Shown here: positions 53,563-61,391 of the stretch, in pieces | Layout of the letters: every line of letters starts with the position of its first letter | Numbering within the stretch: position 1 is the first letter of the stretch | DNA from: Pseudomonas libanensis | GTDB taxonomy: Bacteria; Pseudomonadota; Gammaproteobacteria; Pseudomonadales; Pseudomonadaceae | Length of the DNA stretch: 64,000 bases | Assembly: GCF_001439685.1 (NCBI RefSeq) | Contig: NZ_JYLH01000015.1 | Span: 62,001-126,000, forward strand | Reading direction: 5' to 3' | Translations under genes and position numbers: made by a program | The notes under the pieces: generated by a model | Told to the model about the DNA's origin: nothing | Databases searched by the model: none | Seen by the model: the letters and a program-made list of their open reading frames with translations, nothing else

Positions 53563-53763
53563 ATGGAATATCAAAGCAACAGCAACACTCTTCAGAGCGA
53601 TGGCACTATCAGCACCACGGTGATTGATTGGGATGAGTTCAGGAAGTACGCCAAAGTCGGGGATACCATTCGCGAACCCTCGAAGACGCTGAGGATCTAC
53701 GACAAAGTGTATGAATTGACAGCATCAGGTCAGCACTTCGTGGTTCATATCTACGCTCAATAA
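53563..53763 (+). CDS. Small hypothetical protein, possible gene remnant
   Basis: A 66-residue protein (MEYQSNSNTLQSDGTISTTV start) I do not recognise. GAGAG precedes the ATG by 8 bp. The reading frame stays open upstream to a TAG at ~53455 and has coding-like, charged helical character there (KEKAAAEAALREQLPAEQSA) but no start codon, so the gene may be the C-terminal part of a longer one whose 5' end was lost. It lies in the gap between ltaE and the convergent gbcB. Confidence 0.5.
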   Translation: MEYQSNSNTLQSDGTISTTVIDWDEFRKYAKVGDTIREPSKTLRIYDKVYELTASGQHFVVHIYAQ

Positions 53764-53777
53764 TCATTAACCCTGAT

Positions 53778-53821
53778 CGTTCCCATGCTCCGCGTCACTA
53801 GTGACGCGGAGCATGGGAACG
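53778..53821. repeat. Perfect 44-bp palindrome between convergent genes
   Basis: A perfect inverted repeat with no loop bases centred on ACTAGT at 53799/53800; each arm starts CGTTCCCATGCTCCGCGTCA. Related to the short palindromes at 27117 and 28723. Position between a plus-strand gene and gbcB suggests it serves as a bidirectional terminator. Confidence 0.8.
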
Positions 53822-53845
53822 AGCAAGCGGGAACAATCAACTGCC

Positions 53846-54946
53846 TTAAAACTCGATGCGCACATCCCCCTTCGGCACACTGCAGCACGACAGGATATAG
53901 CCCTCGGCTTCGTCTTCCTCGGTGATCCCGCCGTTGTGCTCCATCTCCACCTCGCCGCCCAGCTTCATCACCTTGCATGTCCCGCAGATGCCCATGCCAC
54001 AGGCCTTGGGGATCAGCAGGCCGAGCTTGGCGGCCGCCGCGTGTACCGTTTCCCCTGGCGCCACGCGAATGCTCTTGCCGGAGGCAATGAACTCCACCTG
54101 ATGCAGGTCCGCCAGGTCGATCTCCGGCGCATCCGCCGCTTGTTCGGCCTGCTCCACTGCATCGGCCCGCGCTTCCGGCGGCGTCGCGCCAAAGGACTCT
54201 TCGTGATAGCGCGCCATATCGAAACCAGCGGCTTCGAGCAGGCGCTTCACCGCGCTCATGTAGGGCGTCGGGCCGCAGCAAAACACTTCGCGCTCGAGGA
54301 AATCCGGCACCATCAGTTCCAGCATCTTGTGGTTCAGGTAACCACGGTACCCGGCCCAAGGCTCTCCCAGACCATGCTTTTCGCAGATCAGGTGCAGGCT
54401 GAAGTTGTCGATCCGCGACGCCATGTGCTCCAGCTCGCGGTGGTAAATGATGTCCTTGGGCGAACGGGCGCTGTGAACAAAGGTCATGTCGACATTCGCA
54501 TTGGTGTCGTAGAACCAACGGGCCATGGACATGACTGGGGTGATACCGACGCCGCCGCTGAGATACAGCACTTTCGGGCTGGGAAAGTCGATGGCATTGA
54601 ACAGCCCCACCGGGCCGTGCACCGCCAGCTCCTGCCCTTCATGCAGCGTGTCGTGCAGCCAGTTGGAGACCTTGCCGCCCGGTACGCGCTTGATGGTCAC
54701 CGAAAAGCTGTAGGGCACCGAGGGCGAACTGGAAATCGTGTACGAACGCATGATCGGCTGGCCTTCGATTTCCAGCTCCAGGGTGACGAATTGCCCGGGC
54801 TTGAAAAAGAACAGGATCGGCTGGTCAGCCATGAAGCAGAAGGTGCGCACGTCCCAGGTTTCCTGGATGACTTTGACGCAACGGACGATGTGTCGACCAT
54901 TGGCCCAGGTCTGGGTGGTTACCGGATTCAGGAAATTGCTAGACAT
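53846..54946 (-). CDS. gbcB: Glycine betaine monooxygenase reductase subunit GbcB
   Basis: A 366-residue electron-transfer protein that feeds GbcA. A ferredoxin-NADP-reductase part has RSYTISSSPSVPYSFSVTIK (FAD) and VLYLSGGVGITPVMSMARWF (NAD(P)H). A C-terminal plant-type [2Fe-2S] domain has KACGMGICGTCKVMKLGGEV and a fourth Cys in ILSCCSV. The start MSSNFLNPVTTQTW at 54946 leaves a 281-bp divergent promoter region shared with gbcA, where control by the betaine regulator GbdR is expected from other pseudomonads. Confidence 0.95.
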   Translation of the reverse strand: MSSNFLNPVTTQTWANGRHIVRCVKVIQETWDVRTFCFMADQPILFFFKPGQFVTLELEIEGQPIMRSYTISSSPSVPYSFSVTIKRVPGGKVSNWLHDTLHEGQELAVHGPVGLFNAIDFPSPKVLYLSGGVGITPVMSMARWFYDTNANVDMTFVHSARSPKDIIYHRELEHMASRIDNFSLHLICEKHGLGEPWAGYRGYLNHKMLELMVPDFLEREVFCCGPTPYMSAVKRLLEAAGFDMARYHEESFGATPPEARADAVEQAEQAADAPEIDLADLHQVEFIASGKSIRVAPGETVHAAAAKLGLLIPKACGMGICGTCKVMKLGGEVEMEHNGGITEEDEAEGYILSCCSVPKGDVRIEF

Positions 54947-55227
54947 GTTGTTCTCCACTGCCGACGTCGGCCTTATGGTGGCGATTCTGCGTAACGCCGG
55001 GGCCACCCATTTACCTATCTGCGACATTCACATACTTACGGCGACCAGCCCCCAACTACCGGGGGTTGCGCGTCGGGATCAGATTGCGCCATGTCGCCCA
55101 TGGATAAGGTTCGACGCAACGCCGGGCCCACACTCGCTCCCAACAAAGACGCTTTCTTTACGCCTTGCAACGCAACAACCGTAGCCACTTATCCCGGCCA
55201 CACAGAATGGCCACGAGGACACATACG

Positions 55228-56523
55228 ATGGACGTCACCGCAACCTTAAGCTTGGGCGATCCGCTGGAACCCGCACGCAAGGCCACCGCGCAAATGCTGC
55301 ACGAGCGCGAGCGCACCTTTTCACTGCCGCAGCCGTTCTACTCTGACGAGCGGCTGTTTGATATCGACATGCAGGAGATCTTCCAGAAAGAGTGGTTGAT
55401 CGCCGGTATGACCTGCGAAATCCCCACCAAGGGCAACTACCTGACCCTGCAAGTGGGCAAGAACCCGATCATCGTGATCCGTGGCGCCGACGGTGTGGTG
55501 CATGCGTTCCACAACGTCTGCCGCCACCGTGGCTCGCGCTTGTGCACCAGCGACAAAGGCAAGGTCGCCAAATTGGTATGCCACTACCACCAGTGGACCT
55601 ACGAGCTGGACGGGCGCCTGCTGTTCGCCGGCACCGAGATGGGCGCTGACTTCGACATGAAGCAGTACGGCCTCAAGCCGGTGAACGTGAAGACTGCCGG
55701 CGGCTACATCTTTATCAGCCTGGCCGAGAACCCGCCGGCCATCGATGACTTCCTGTCTACGCTCAGCCATTACATGGAGCCCTACGACATGGAGAACACC
55801 AAGGTGGCGATCCAGACCACCTTGTTCGAAAAGGCCAACTGGAAACTGGTGCTGGAAAACAACCGCGAGTGCTATCACTGCAACGCGTCGCACCCCGAAC
55901 TGCTCAAAACCCTGCTCGAATGGGATGACGTCACCGACCCGCGCGCCGACCAGGCCTTCAAGGACCACGTGGCCGCCTCCGCCGCCGCTTGGGATGCCGA
56001 GAAGATCCCTTACGCCCACGCCAGTTTCGGCCTGCGCAACCGTATCGTGCGCATGCCGTTGCTCAAGGGCACCGTGTCCATGACCCTCGACGGCAAACAG
56101 GGCTGCGCCAAGCTCATGGGCCGTATCAAGAACCCGGACCTGGGTTCGATGCGCATCCTGCACCTGCCCCACTCCTGGAACCACTGTATGGGCGACCACA
56201 TCATTGTGTTCACCGTTTGGCCGCTCAGCGCCCAGGAAACCATGGTCACTACCAAGTGGATCGTGCACAAGGACGCCGTGGAAGGCGTGGACTACGACGT
56301 GGAACGCATGCGCCAGGTGTGGGATGCCACCAACGACCAGGACCGCCGCCTGGCCGAAGAGAACCAGCGCGGCATCAACTCCACCGCCTACCAGCCAGGC
56401 CCTTACTCCAAGACCTATGAGTTTGGCGTGGTGAATTTTGTGGATTGGTACAGCGAGCGGATGCTGAGCAACCTGGGTGCCGCTCCAGCGCCGTACCTCA
56501 AAGGTGTGGCAGCACACGAATAA
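55228..56523 (+). CDS. gbcA: Glycine betaine monooxygenase oxygenase subunit GbcA
   Basis: A 431-residue Rieske non-haem iron oxygenase that demethylates glycine betaine to dimethylglycine, releasing formaldehyde. The Rieske centre is NVCRHRGSRLCTSDKGK with VCHYHQWTYELDG. The mononuclear iron site is in LVLENNRECYHCNASHPELL. The start MDVTATLSLGDPLEPARKAT has GAGGA upstream; an in-frame ATG at 55165 lies in the promoter region. Divergent from gbcB, its electron donor. Confidence 0.96.
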   Translation: MDVTATLSLGDPLEPARKATAQMLHERERTFSLPQPFYSDERLFDIDMQEIFQKEWLIAGMTCEIPTKGNYLTLQVGKNPIIVIRGADGVVHAFHNVCRHRGSRLCTSDKGKVAKLVCHYHQWTYELDGRLLFAGTEMGADFDMKQYGLKPVNVKTAGGYIFISLAENPPAIDDFLSTLSHYMEPYDMENTKVAIQTTLFEKANWKLVLENNRECYHCNASHPELLKTLLEWDDVTDPRADQAFKDHVAASAAAWDAEKIPYAHASFGLRNRIVRMPLLKGTVSMTLDGKQGCAKLMGRIKNPDLGSMRILHLPHSWNHCMGDHIIVFTVWPLSAQETMVTTKWIVHKDAVEGVDYDVERMRQVWDATNDQDRRLAEENQRGINSTAYQPGPYSKTYEFGVVNFVDWYSERMLSNLGAAPAPYLKGVAAHE

Positions 56524-56526
56524 AAA

Positions 56527-56617
56527 CGTGGGAGCGGGCTTGCTCGCGAAAGCGGTGTATCAGCTTGCACATGTAGTGTGCTGACACACCGTATTCGCGA
56601 GCAAGCCCGCTCCCACA
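56527..56617. repeat. REPIN (GGGAGCGGGCTTGCTCGCG family)
   Basis: An inverted pair of the third REP family directly after gbcA, at the left edge of the 750-bp gene-free region. Confidence 0.9.
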
Positions 56618-56689
56618 CTGACCTCAGAGTGGTTAAAATTCGATCACCCTTCTCGCAGAGCGCTAGCACCCTGCCCTCCAGCCTTTCCC

Positions 56690-57240
56690 CAACAACTTAT
56701 CCACAAAGCCACCCACAGCAATTGTGGACAAGCCGCCCTGCGGCTTAAATTAAATCAAGAAAATCCGTGACTTATTTGAAAGCAAGATATCCATCCTTAC
56801 CTGATCATTTATTGATCAGATCCGTGCAGACCTTGATTTATATGGCCTACAGCATTGAGCGAACACCTTATCCACAGATGCACCAACAGACTATGGGGGC
56901 AACTTTATCCAGCCTGTGGAAAAGCGCTCAAAAGCTTAATAAATAGGGCTTTCCAGGGTTTCAGGGCAGAAAAAAACCGAAACTGCTCAATTTTCGATCA
57001 ACTTTATGAAAGCCTTTGTTTACAAGGCTTAGAGAAGATAGCGAACATCTTATCCACAGATGAGCCAACAGACTTTGGGGGCAAGTCAGGGCTGCCATTC
57101 GGAAAAACCGCTGGAAAAACCGCAGGTTAGGCTGGCTACTTTTCGTACAGAGGGCCGCGAGGCTTGATACATAGGGGCTGTGGACAACCGCGAACAGGTT
57201 ATCCACAGGCGCATCAACAGCGATTGTGGGTAAACCGCAG
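56690..57240 (+). other. Array of four DnaA-box units around an AT-rich segment
   Basis: A gene-free region with perfect TTATCCACA boxes at 56697, 56868, 57050 and 57199, all on the plus strand. The last three sit in ~50-bp related units that begin GCGAACA, with the box 9 bp in, then (A/T)CAACAG and a G-rich end; the first unit is a weaker relative. Spacing is about 150-180 bp. Opposed near-boxes TGTGGACAA occur at 56723 and 57179. The 56745-56860 part is AT-rich and holds the inverted repeat CTGATCA-N5-TGATCAG (56801-56819). No open frame is convincing. It resembles an origin or DnaA-titration locus; function unproven. Confidence 0.6.
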
Positions 57241-57246
57241 CACTCC

Positions 57247-57268
57247 TGTGGAGGGGCTTGCTCCCACA
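57247..57268. repeat. Truncated solo REP
   Basis: TGTGGAGGGGCTTGCTCCCA, a shortened REP-like hairpin just before the etfB stop codon side. No partner copy is nearby. Confidence 0.5.
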
Positions 57269-57273
57269 GAGGA

Positions 57274-58044
57274 TCAGCGTACGACACCCTCTTCAATCAG
57301 CAACTTGAGAATCGCCTCTGCGCCCGCTTCTGGGCTCACGCCCTTGAGCACCTGCCCGCCGCCTCCACTGGCCTTGGCCGTCGCCGCCTTCATACGGTCG
57401 GCGCCACTCTTGGCCTTGATCACCTTGAGCCGCTTGGGTCGCGGCTTGGCCGGGTGCAGTTGCGCTCCTGTGAATAACTCATCCTGCTCGATCTCGACTT
57501 CGTGGGCCGCCAGCTCCCCGCGTTGAGCCGGGCCATAGGCGCTTTGGCGGGGCTTAGGCGCGGCGTTATCCACCGTCGCGAGAAACGGCAGGCGCACCTT
57601 CAGGCGCCGCCGCTGGCCACGGGGCAACGCTTGCAGTACATGGGCTACGCCAGCCTCGATGGATTCCACTTGGGCCAACCCCACAATCAGCGGCCAGCCC
57701 AATTGTTCGGCCAACAGATACGGCAGCATCCCTGAGCCTTCGCCGGTTTCGGCCTGGCTGCCGGTAAGTACCACTTGGGCACCGGCGTCGCGCAGATACT
57801 CACTGAGTACCGGCAAGGCATCGGAGCCTGGCGGTTGCTCCAGTACCTGCAGTTGCGCCAGGCCCATGCCCAGATAGCTGCGCAAGGTCGGCTCGGCGAT
57901 GTTGCCAGCGTGCAGCACTTGCAACTTATCTCCGGCCAACTGCAGGCCCAGCTCGACGGCGCGCGCGTCCTGCTCGGCACGCCGTGGTCGCCCGGAGGTA
58001 GGGTGGGCGCCGATGGACACCAGGCTGATTACATTGCTCGTCAT
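57274..58044 (-). CDS. etfB: Electron transfer flavoprotein beta subunit (betaine cluster)
   Basis: A 256-residue ETF beta/FixA-family protein that partners the EtfA upstream and takes electrons from the dimethylglycine demethylase. Nucleotide-binding elements are recognisable (VVLTGSQAETGEGSGMLPYL; PFLATVDNAAPKPRQSAYGP) though divergent from housekeeping EtfB. A Lys/Arg/Ala-rich linker (KPRPKRLKVIKAKSGADRMK) precedes the C-terminal helix. The start at 58044 (MTSNVISLVSIGAHPT) is decided by AAGG 8 bp upstream; the ATG at 58050 is only 2 bp from it. It lies 10 bp after etfA. Confidence 0.88.
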   Translation of the reverse strand: MTSNVISLVSIGAHPTSGRPRRAEQDARAVELGLQLAGDKLQVLHAGNIAEPTLRSYLGMGLAQLQVLEQPPGSDALPVLSEYLRDAGAQVVLTGSQAETGEGSGMLPYLLAEQLGWPLIVGLAQVESIEAGVAHVLQALPRGQRRRLKVRLPFLATVDNAAPKPRQSAYGPAQRGELAAHEVEIEQDELFTGAQLHPAKPRPKRLKVIKAKSGADRMKAATAKASGGGGQVLKGVSPEAGAEAILKLLIEEGVVR

Positions 58045-58054
58045 GGTCATATCC

Positions 58055-59275
58055 TTAAGCTGCATCACGCTTGGCGCCGTTGCGGTAGGCCTCGACCGCC
58101 TCGATCAAGGCTTGCAGAATCGCGGCGCTCTCGCCGATTACCGACAGGTCGGCACGCTTGATCATGTCGCACCCCGGGTCGAGGTTGATTGCCACCACCT
58201 TGTCGCAGGCACCGATGCCTTGCAGGTGCTGGATCGCCCCGGAGATGCCCACGGCCACATACACCCTTGCCGTGACCCAGGTGCCGCTGGCACCCACCTG
58301 CCGATCACGCGCCATGAAGCCATCGTCCACCGCTACCCGCGAGGCGCCTTCGGTGGCGCCCAGTGCCGCGGCGGTCTGGTGGAACAGCGCCCAGTCCTTC
58401 ACGCCGTTGCCACCGGAGAAAATGAACTCGGCCTCGGCCATCGGAATCGCCGCCGGGTCCACCGCTACCGCGCCGAGATCTTCGATGCGTGGCAGGCTGC
58501 GCGCCAGGCTTGTGGATAACTCCACGGGCAACACTTCATGGCGTGTATCACTGACCGGATCGGCACATTCGGCAGCAGCCAGAATCAGGCGTGGCAGTGG
58601 TCGGGCCAAGTCTTCCTGACCTGCGCCGGCACGGCCGATGCAGGTCTGCTCCTTGATTTGCCACACCCGCGTGGCTGGGCGCTCCTTGAGGCTGGCGGCG
58701 AAGCGCCGGCCCAACTCGCCACCGCCACTGCGGCTATCCGGCAGCAACCAGTGACGCGGGTTGAACTGGTTATCCACAGCACGCAGACCTTGCACACGTT
58801 GCTCGGGTGAATAACCGTCGAATTCATGGCCCTCCAGCACCAGCAGGCGGTCGACACCGGCGGTGGAAAACCCGGCTTCCTTGTGTTCGCCGAACACCAC
58901 CGCCAGCACTGCGCCGTCGCTGCCGGCCAGTTGCCGCGCCAGGCCGAGCAAGTCACGGTCGTGGCTGCTCAGGCGGCCACCGACCATGTCCGGCACTACG
59001 TTGATGTAGAACGCCGGCGCAGGCACCTGATGCAGCGGCAATTGCACTTCTACGGCTGCCGTGCGCTTGGCTGCGCCGCCCTGCTGGGCGCCGCTGCGGT
59101 CGATACGCTTGATGCCGTTGGGGCCGATAAAACCGACGCCATGCACATTCTTGCGGATGATCCCGTTAGGGCCCATCCAACTGTGTTGTACCGGCTGCAT
59201 GGCCGTATGCAGCGGGTGCAGGCGGTTACGGGCGATCCATTCGGCCCGTGGGTCGCGGCGGATAATGTCGCTCAT
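58055..59275 (-). CDS. etfA: Electron transfer flavoprotein alpha subunit (betaine cluster)
   Basis: A 406-residue ETF alpha. The C-terminal FAD-binding domain has GASRVAVDDGFMARDRQVGA, VYVAVGISGAIQHLQGIGAC and VVAINLDPGCDMIKRADLSV, the usual ETF alpha signature. A long N-terminal extension (~80 residues, with WMGPNGIIRKNVHGVGFIGP repeats of GPNGI) is absent from housekeeping EtfA. Its stop is followed closely by etfB and its ATG overlaps the end of dgcB, so all are one operon. It carries electrons from DgcA/DgcB toward the quinone pool. Confidence 0.92.
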   Translation of the reverse strand: MSDIIRRDPRAEWIARNRLHPLHTAMQPVQHSWMGPNGIIRKNVHGVGFIGPNGIKRIDRSGAQQGGAAKRTAAVEVQLPLHQVPAPAFYINVVPDMVGGRLSSHDRDLLGLARQLAGSDGAVLAVVFGEHKEAGFSTAGVDRLLVLEGHEFDGYSPEQRVQGLRAVDNQFNPRHWLLPDSRSGGGELGRRFAASLKERPATRVWQIKEQTCIGRAGAGQEDLARPLPRLILAAAECADPVSDTRHEVLPVELSTSLARSLPRIEDLGAVAVDPAAIPMAEAEFIFSGGNGVKDWALFHQTAAALGATEGASRVAVDDGFMARDRQVGASGTWVTARVYVAVGISGAIQHLQGIGACDKVVAINLDPGCDMIKRADLSVIGESAAILQALIEAVEAYRNGAKRDAA

Positions 59276-61218
59276 CAGTGCACCTCCGCAGGTTCACGTT
59301 TGATCGGGGTCTTGACCGGTGCCGGGTCCTCAAGCAAAGCGTCGGCCACCAGCTCCGCGATGTCTTTGATCAATGGGCGTGGTTCGACCACGCCCTCAAG
59401 CATCGCCGTGCATTGCGGGCAACCTACAGCCACCAGCTCGGCACCAGTTTCGCGGATGTCATCCATGCGCATATCCGGGATACGTTGCTTGCCGGGAATA
59501 TCGGTGATCGGCGCGCCGCCACCGCCACCACAGCAGCGCGAACGGAAGCCCGAACGTTGCATTTCCTTGACCTCGATGCCGAGCGCCCGCAGCACTTGGC
59601 GCGGCGCCTCGTATTCGCCGTTGTAGCGGCCCAGGTAACAAGGGTCGTGGTAGGTCACGCTATTGCCCTTGTGCTGGCCCAGGTTCAGCGCGCCATCGCC
59701 GATCAGCTCGGCCATGAAGGTGCTGTGATGCTGCACGCGGTAGTTGCCGTTGAAGGCGCCGTATTCGTTTTTCAGCACATGGAAGCTGTGCGGATCGCAG
59801 GTGACGATGCGCTTGAAGCTGTACTTGGCCAGGGTCTGGATATTGCGCGTGGCCAGCAGCTGGAATGTCGCTTCATCGCCGAGGCGCCGCGCCACATCAC
59901 CGCTGTCGCGTTCTTCCAGGCCGAGTACCGCGAAGTCGACCTTGGCGGCTTTCAGCACTTTGACGAATGCGCGCAGGGTACGTTGGTTGCGCATGTCGAA
60001 GGCACCGTCACCGACCCAGAACAGCACCTCGCAGCTACCGTTGTCGCTGAGCAGCGGCAGGTTCAAGTCCGCGGCCCAGTTCAGGCGGCCGCCAGGTGCG
60101 AAGCCGCCTGGGTTATCGGTGGCGATCAGGTTTTCCAGGACTTCGGCGCCCTTGTTCGGCGTGGCGCCTTTTTCCAGGGTCAGGTGACGGCGCATGTCGA
60201 CGATGGCATCCACGTGCTCGATCATCATCGGGCACTCCTCCACGCAGGCACGGCAGGTGGTGCACGACCACAACGTCTCGGCGTCCACCAGGCCGTTGAC
60301 GATCGGTTGATGAGGATTGCCGCCATGCTCGCCTACGGGTTTGCCCGGATACGGGCTGCCGGCGAACTTGGCATCGGTGCCGCCGGCCAGGCCGACCACC
60401 ATGTCCTGGATGAGTTTTTTCGGGTTCAGCGGCTGGCCGGCAGCAAACGCCGGGCACGCCGCCTCGCATTTGCCGCACTGTACGCAGGCGTCGAAACCAA
60501 GCAGTTGGTTCCAGGTGAAATCCTTGGGTTTTTCCACACCCAGCGGCGCGGTTTTATCGCTCAGGTCCAACGGTTTCAAACCGGTGGAGCGGCCACCGCC
60601 AAAGCGCTCGGCGCGACGGTGCCAGGCCAGGTGCAGGGCACCGGCGAAGGCGTGCTTCATTGGCCCGCCCCAGGTCATGCCGAAGAACATTTCGGACACG
60701 CCCCACAACACGCCCACGCTCAATAGCGCAGCGAGCAGCCAACCGCCGAAGTCCGCCGGCAGGATCCCGGCCACCGGCAAGGTCACCAGGAAGAAGCTCA
60801 CCGAAAAAGCCATCAGGCTTTTCGGCAGACGCATCCACGGGCCTTTGGACAGGCGGGCAGGCGGATTGCGACGGCGCAGGTACATGAAGATCGCGCCGAC
60901 AAACATCAATGTCGACGCCAGCAGCAGCGCATAACCAAGAATGCGGCTCTGCAGGCCGAAACCGTGCACCACAATCGCCAGCAGCGCCGACAGCACGAAG
61001 CCCAGCGCCGTCGCTACGTGGGTGTTGGCGATGTATTTGTCACGGGCGACCACGTGGTGCAGGTCGACCATGTAGCGCTTGGGCATGGCCAAAAGGCCGC
61101 CCAACAGGTCGACTTTGGACGAGCGGCCACGGCGCCACATGTTCACGCGGCGCAGTGCGCCAAGGACGGCAAGGCCCAGGGCGGCAAACAAAAGAATAGG
61201 CAGCAAGGTGTTCAACAT
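59275..61218 (-). CDS. dgcB: Dimethylglycine demethylation Fe-S protein DgcB
   Basis: A 647-residue membrane iron-sulfur protein. The N-terminal half has five or six helices (LLPILLFAALGLAVLGALRR; ATALGFVLSALLAIVVHGFG; LMAFSVSFFLVTLPVAGILP). Two [4Fe-4S] motifs follow (CVQCGKCEAACPAFAAGQPL and CTTCRACVEECPMMIEHVDA) and C-terminal CCG domains (DPCYLGRYNGEYEAPRQVLR; RSRCCGGGGGAPITD), as in HdrD/GlpC-like proteins. It couples DgcA and ETF to the membrane. The start at 61218 has GGGAGC upstream. Confidence 0.93.
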   Translation of the reverse strand: MLNTLLPILLFAALGLAVLGALRRVNMWRRGRSSKVDLLGGLLAMPKRYMVDLHHVVARDKYIANTHVATALGFVLSALLAIVVHGFGLQSRILGYALLLASTLMFVGAIFMYLRRRNPPARLSKGPWMRLPKSLMAFSVSFFLVTLPVAGILPADFGGWLLAALLSVGVLWGVSEMFFGMTWGGPMKHAFAGALHLAWHRRAERFGGGRSTGLKPLDLSDKTAPLGVEKPKDFTWNQLLGFDACVQCGKCEAACPAFAAGQPLNPKKLIQDMVVGLAGGTDAKFAGSPYPGKPVGEHGGNPHQPIVNGLVDAETLWSCTTCRACVEECPMMIEHVDAIVDMRRHLTLEKGATPNKGAEVLENLIATDNPGGFAPGGRLNWAADLNLPLLSDNGSCEVLFWVGDGAFDMRNQRTLRAFVKVLKAAKVDFAVLGLEERDSGDVARRLGDEATFQLLATRNIQTLAKYSFKRIVTCDPHSFHVLKNEYGAFNGNYRVQHHSTFMAELIGDGALNLGQHKGNSVTYHDPCYLGRYNGEYEAPRQVLRALGIEVKEMQRSGFRSRCCGGGGGAPITDIPGKQRIPDMRMDDIRETGAELVAVGCPQCTAMLEGVVEPRPLIKDIAELVADALLEDPAPVKTPIKREPAEVH

Positions 61219-61267
61219 GGTGAAGCTCCCACAGACCACTCAGGTCTACTGTGAAACTGGCCTTGAA

Positions 61268-61356
61268 TGTGGGAGGGGGCTTGCCCCCGATAGCGGTGGT
61301 TCAGCTACAGCCTTATCAACTGACACTCCGCCATCGGGGGCAAGCCCCCTCCCACA
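61268..61356. repeat. REPIN between dgcA and dgcB
   Basis: An inverted GGGGGCTTGCCCCC-family REP pair in the 173-bp gap between dgcA and dgcB, inside the presumed operon. It may form a strong RNA hairpin that changes the ratio of the two messages. Confidence 0.9.
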
Positions 61357-61391
61357 TTTGAACCGAGTCCACGTTTTGGTTCGGTGTCGGC

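Noticed and set aside
55165..55227. Upstream start for gbcA
   Set aside because: The extra 21 residues are low-complexity and absent from the family N terminus; GAGGA fits the ATG at 55228.
55266..55290. GGAACC followed by CCACCGC in gbcA as an hrp box
   Set aside because: It lies within coding sequence and the spacer is only 11 bp.
56690..57240. Chromosomal oriC
   Set aside because: No dnaA, dnaN or rpmH is adjacent, so it cannot be called the normal Pseudomonas origin; kept only as an origin-like array.
9195..61356. REP pairs as a CRISPR array
   Set aside because: The palindromes are dispersed pairs kilobases apart with no regular spacers and no cas genes.
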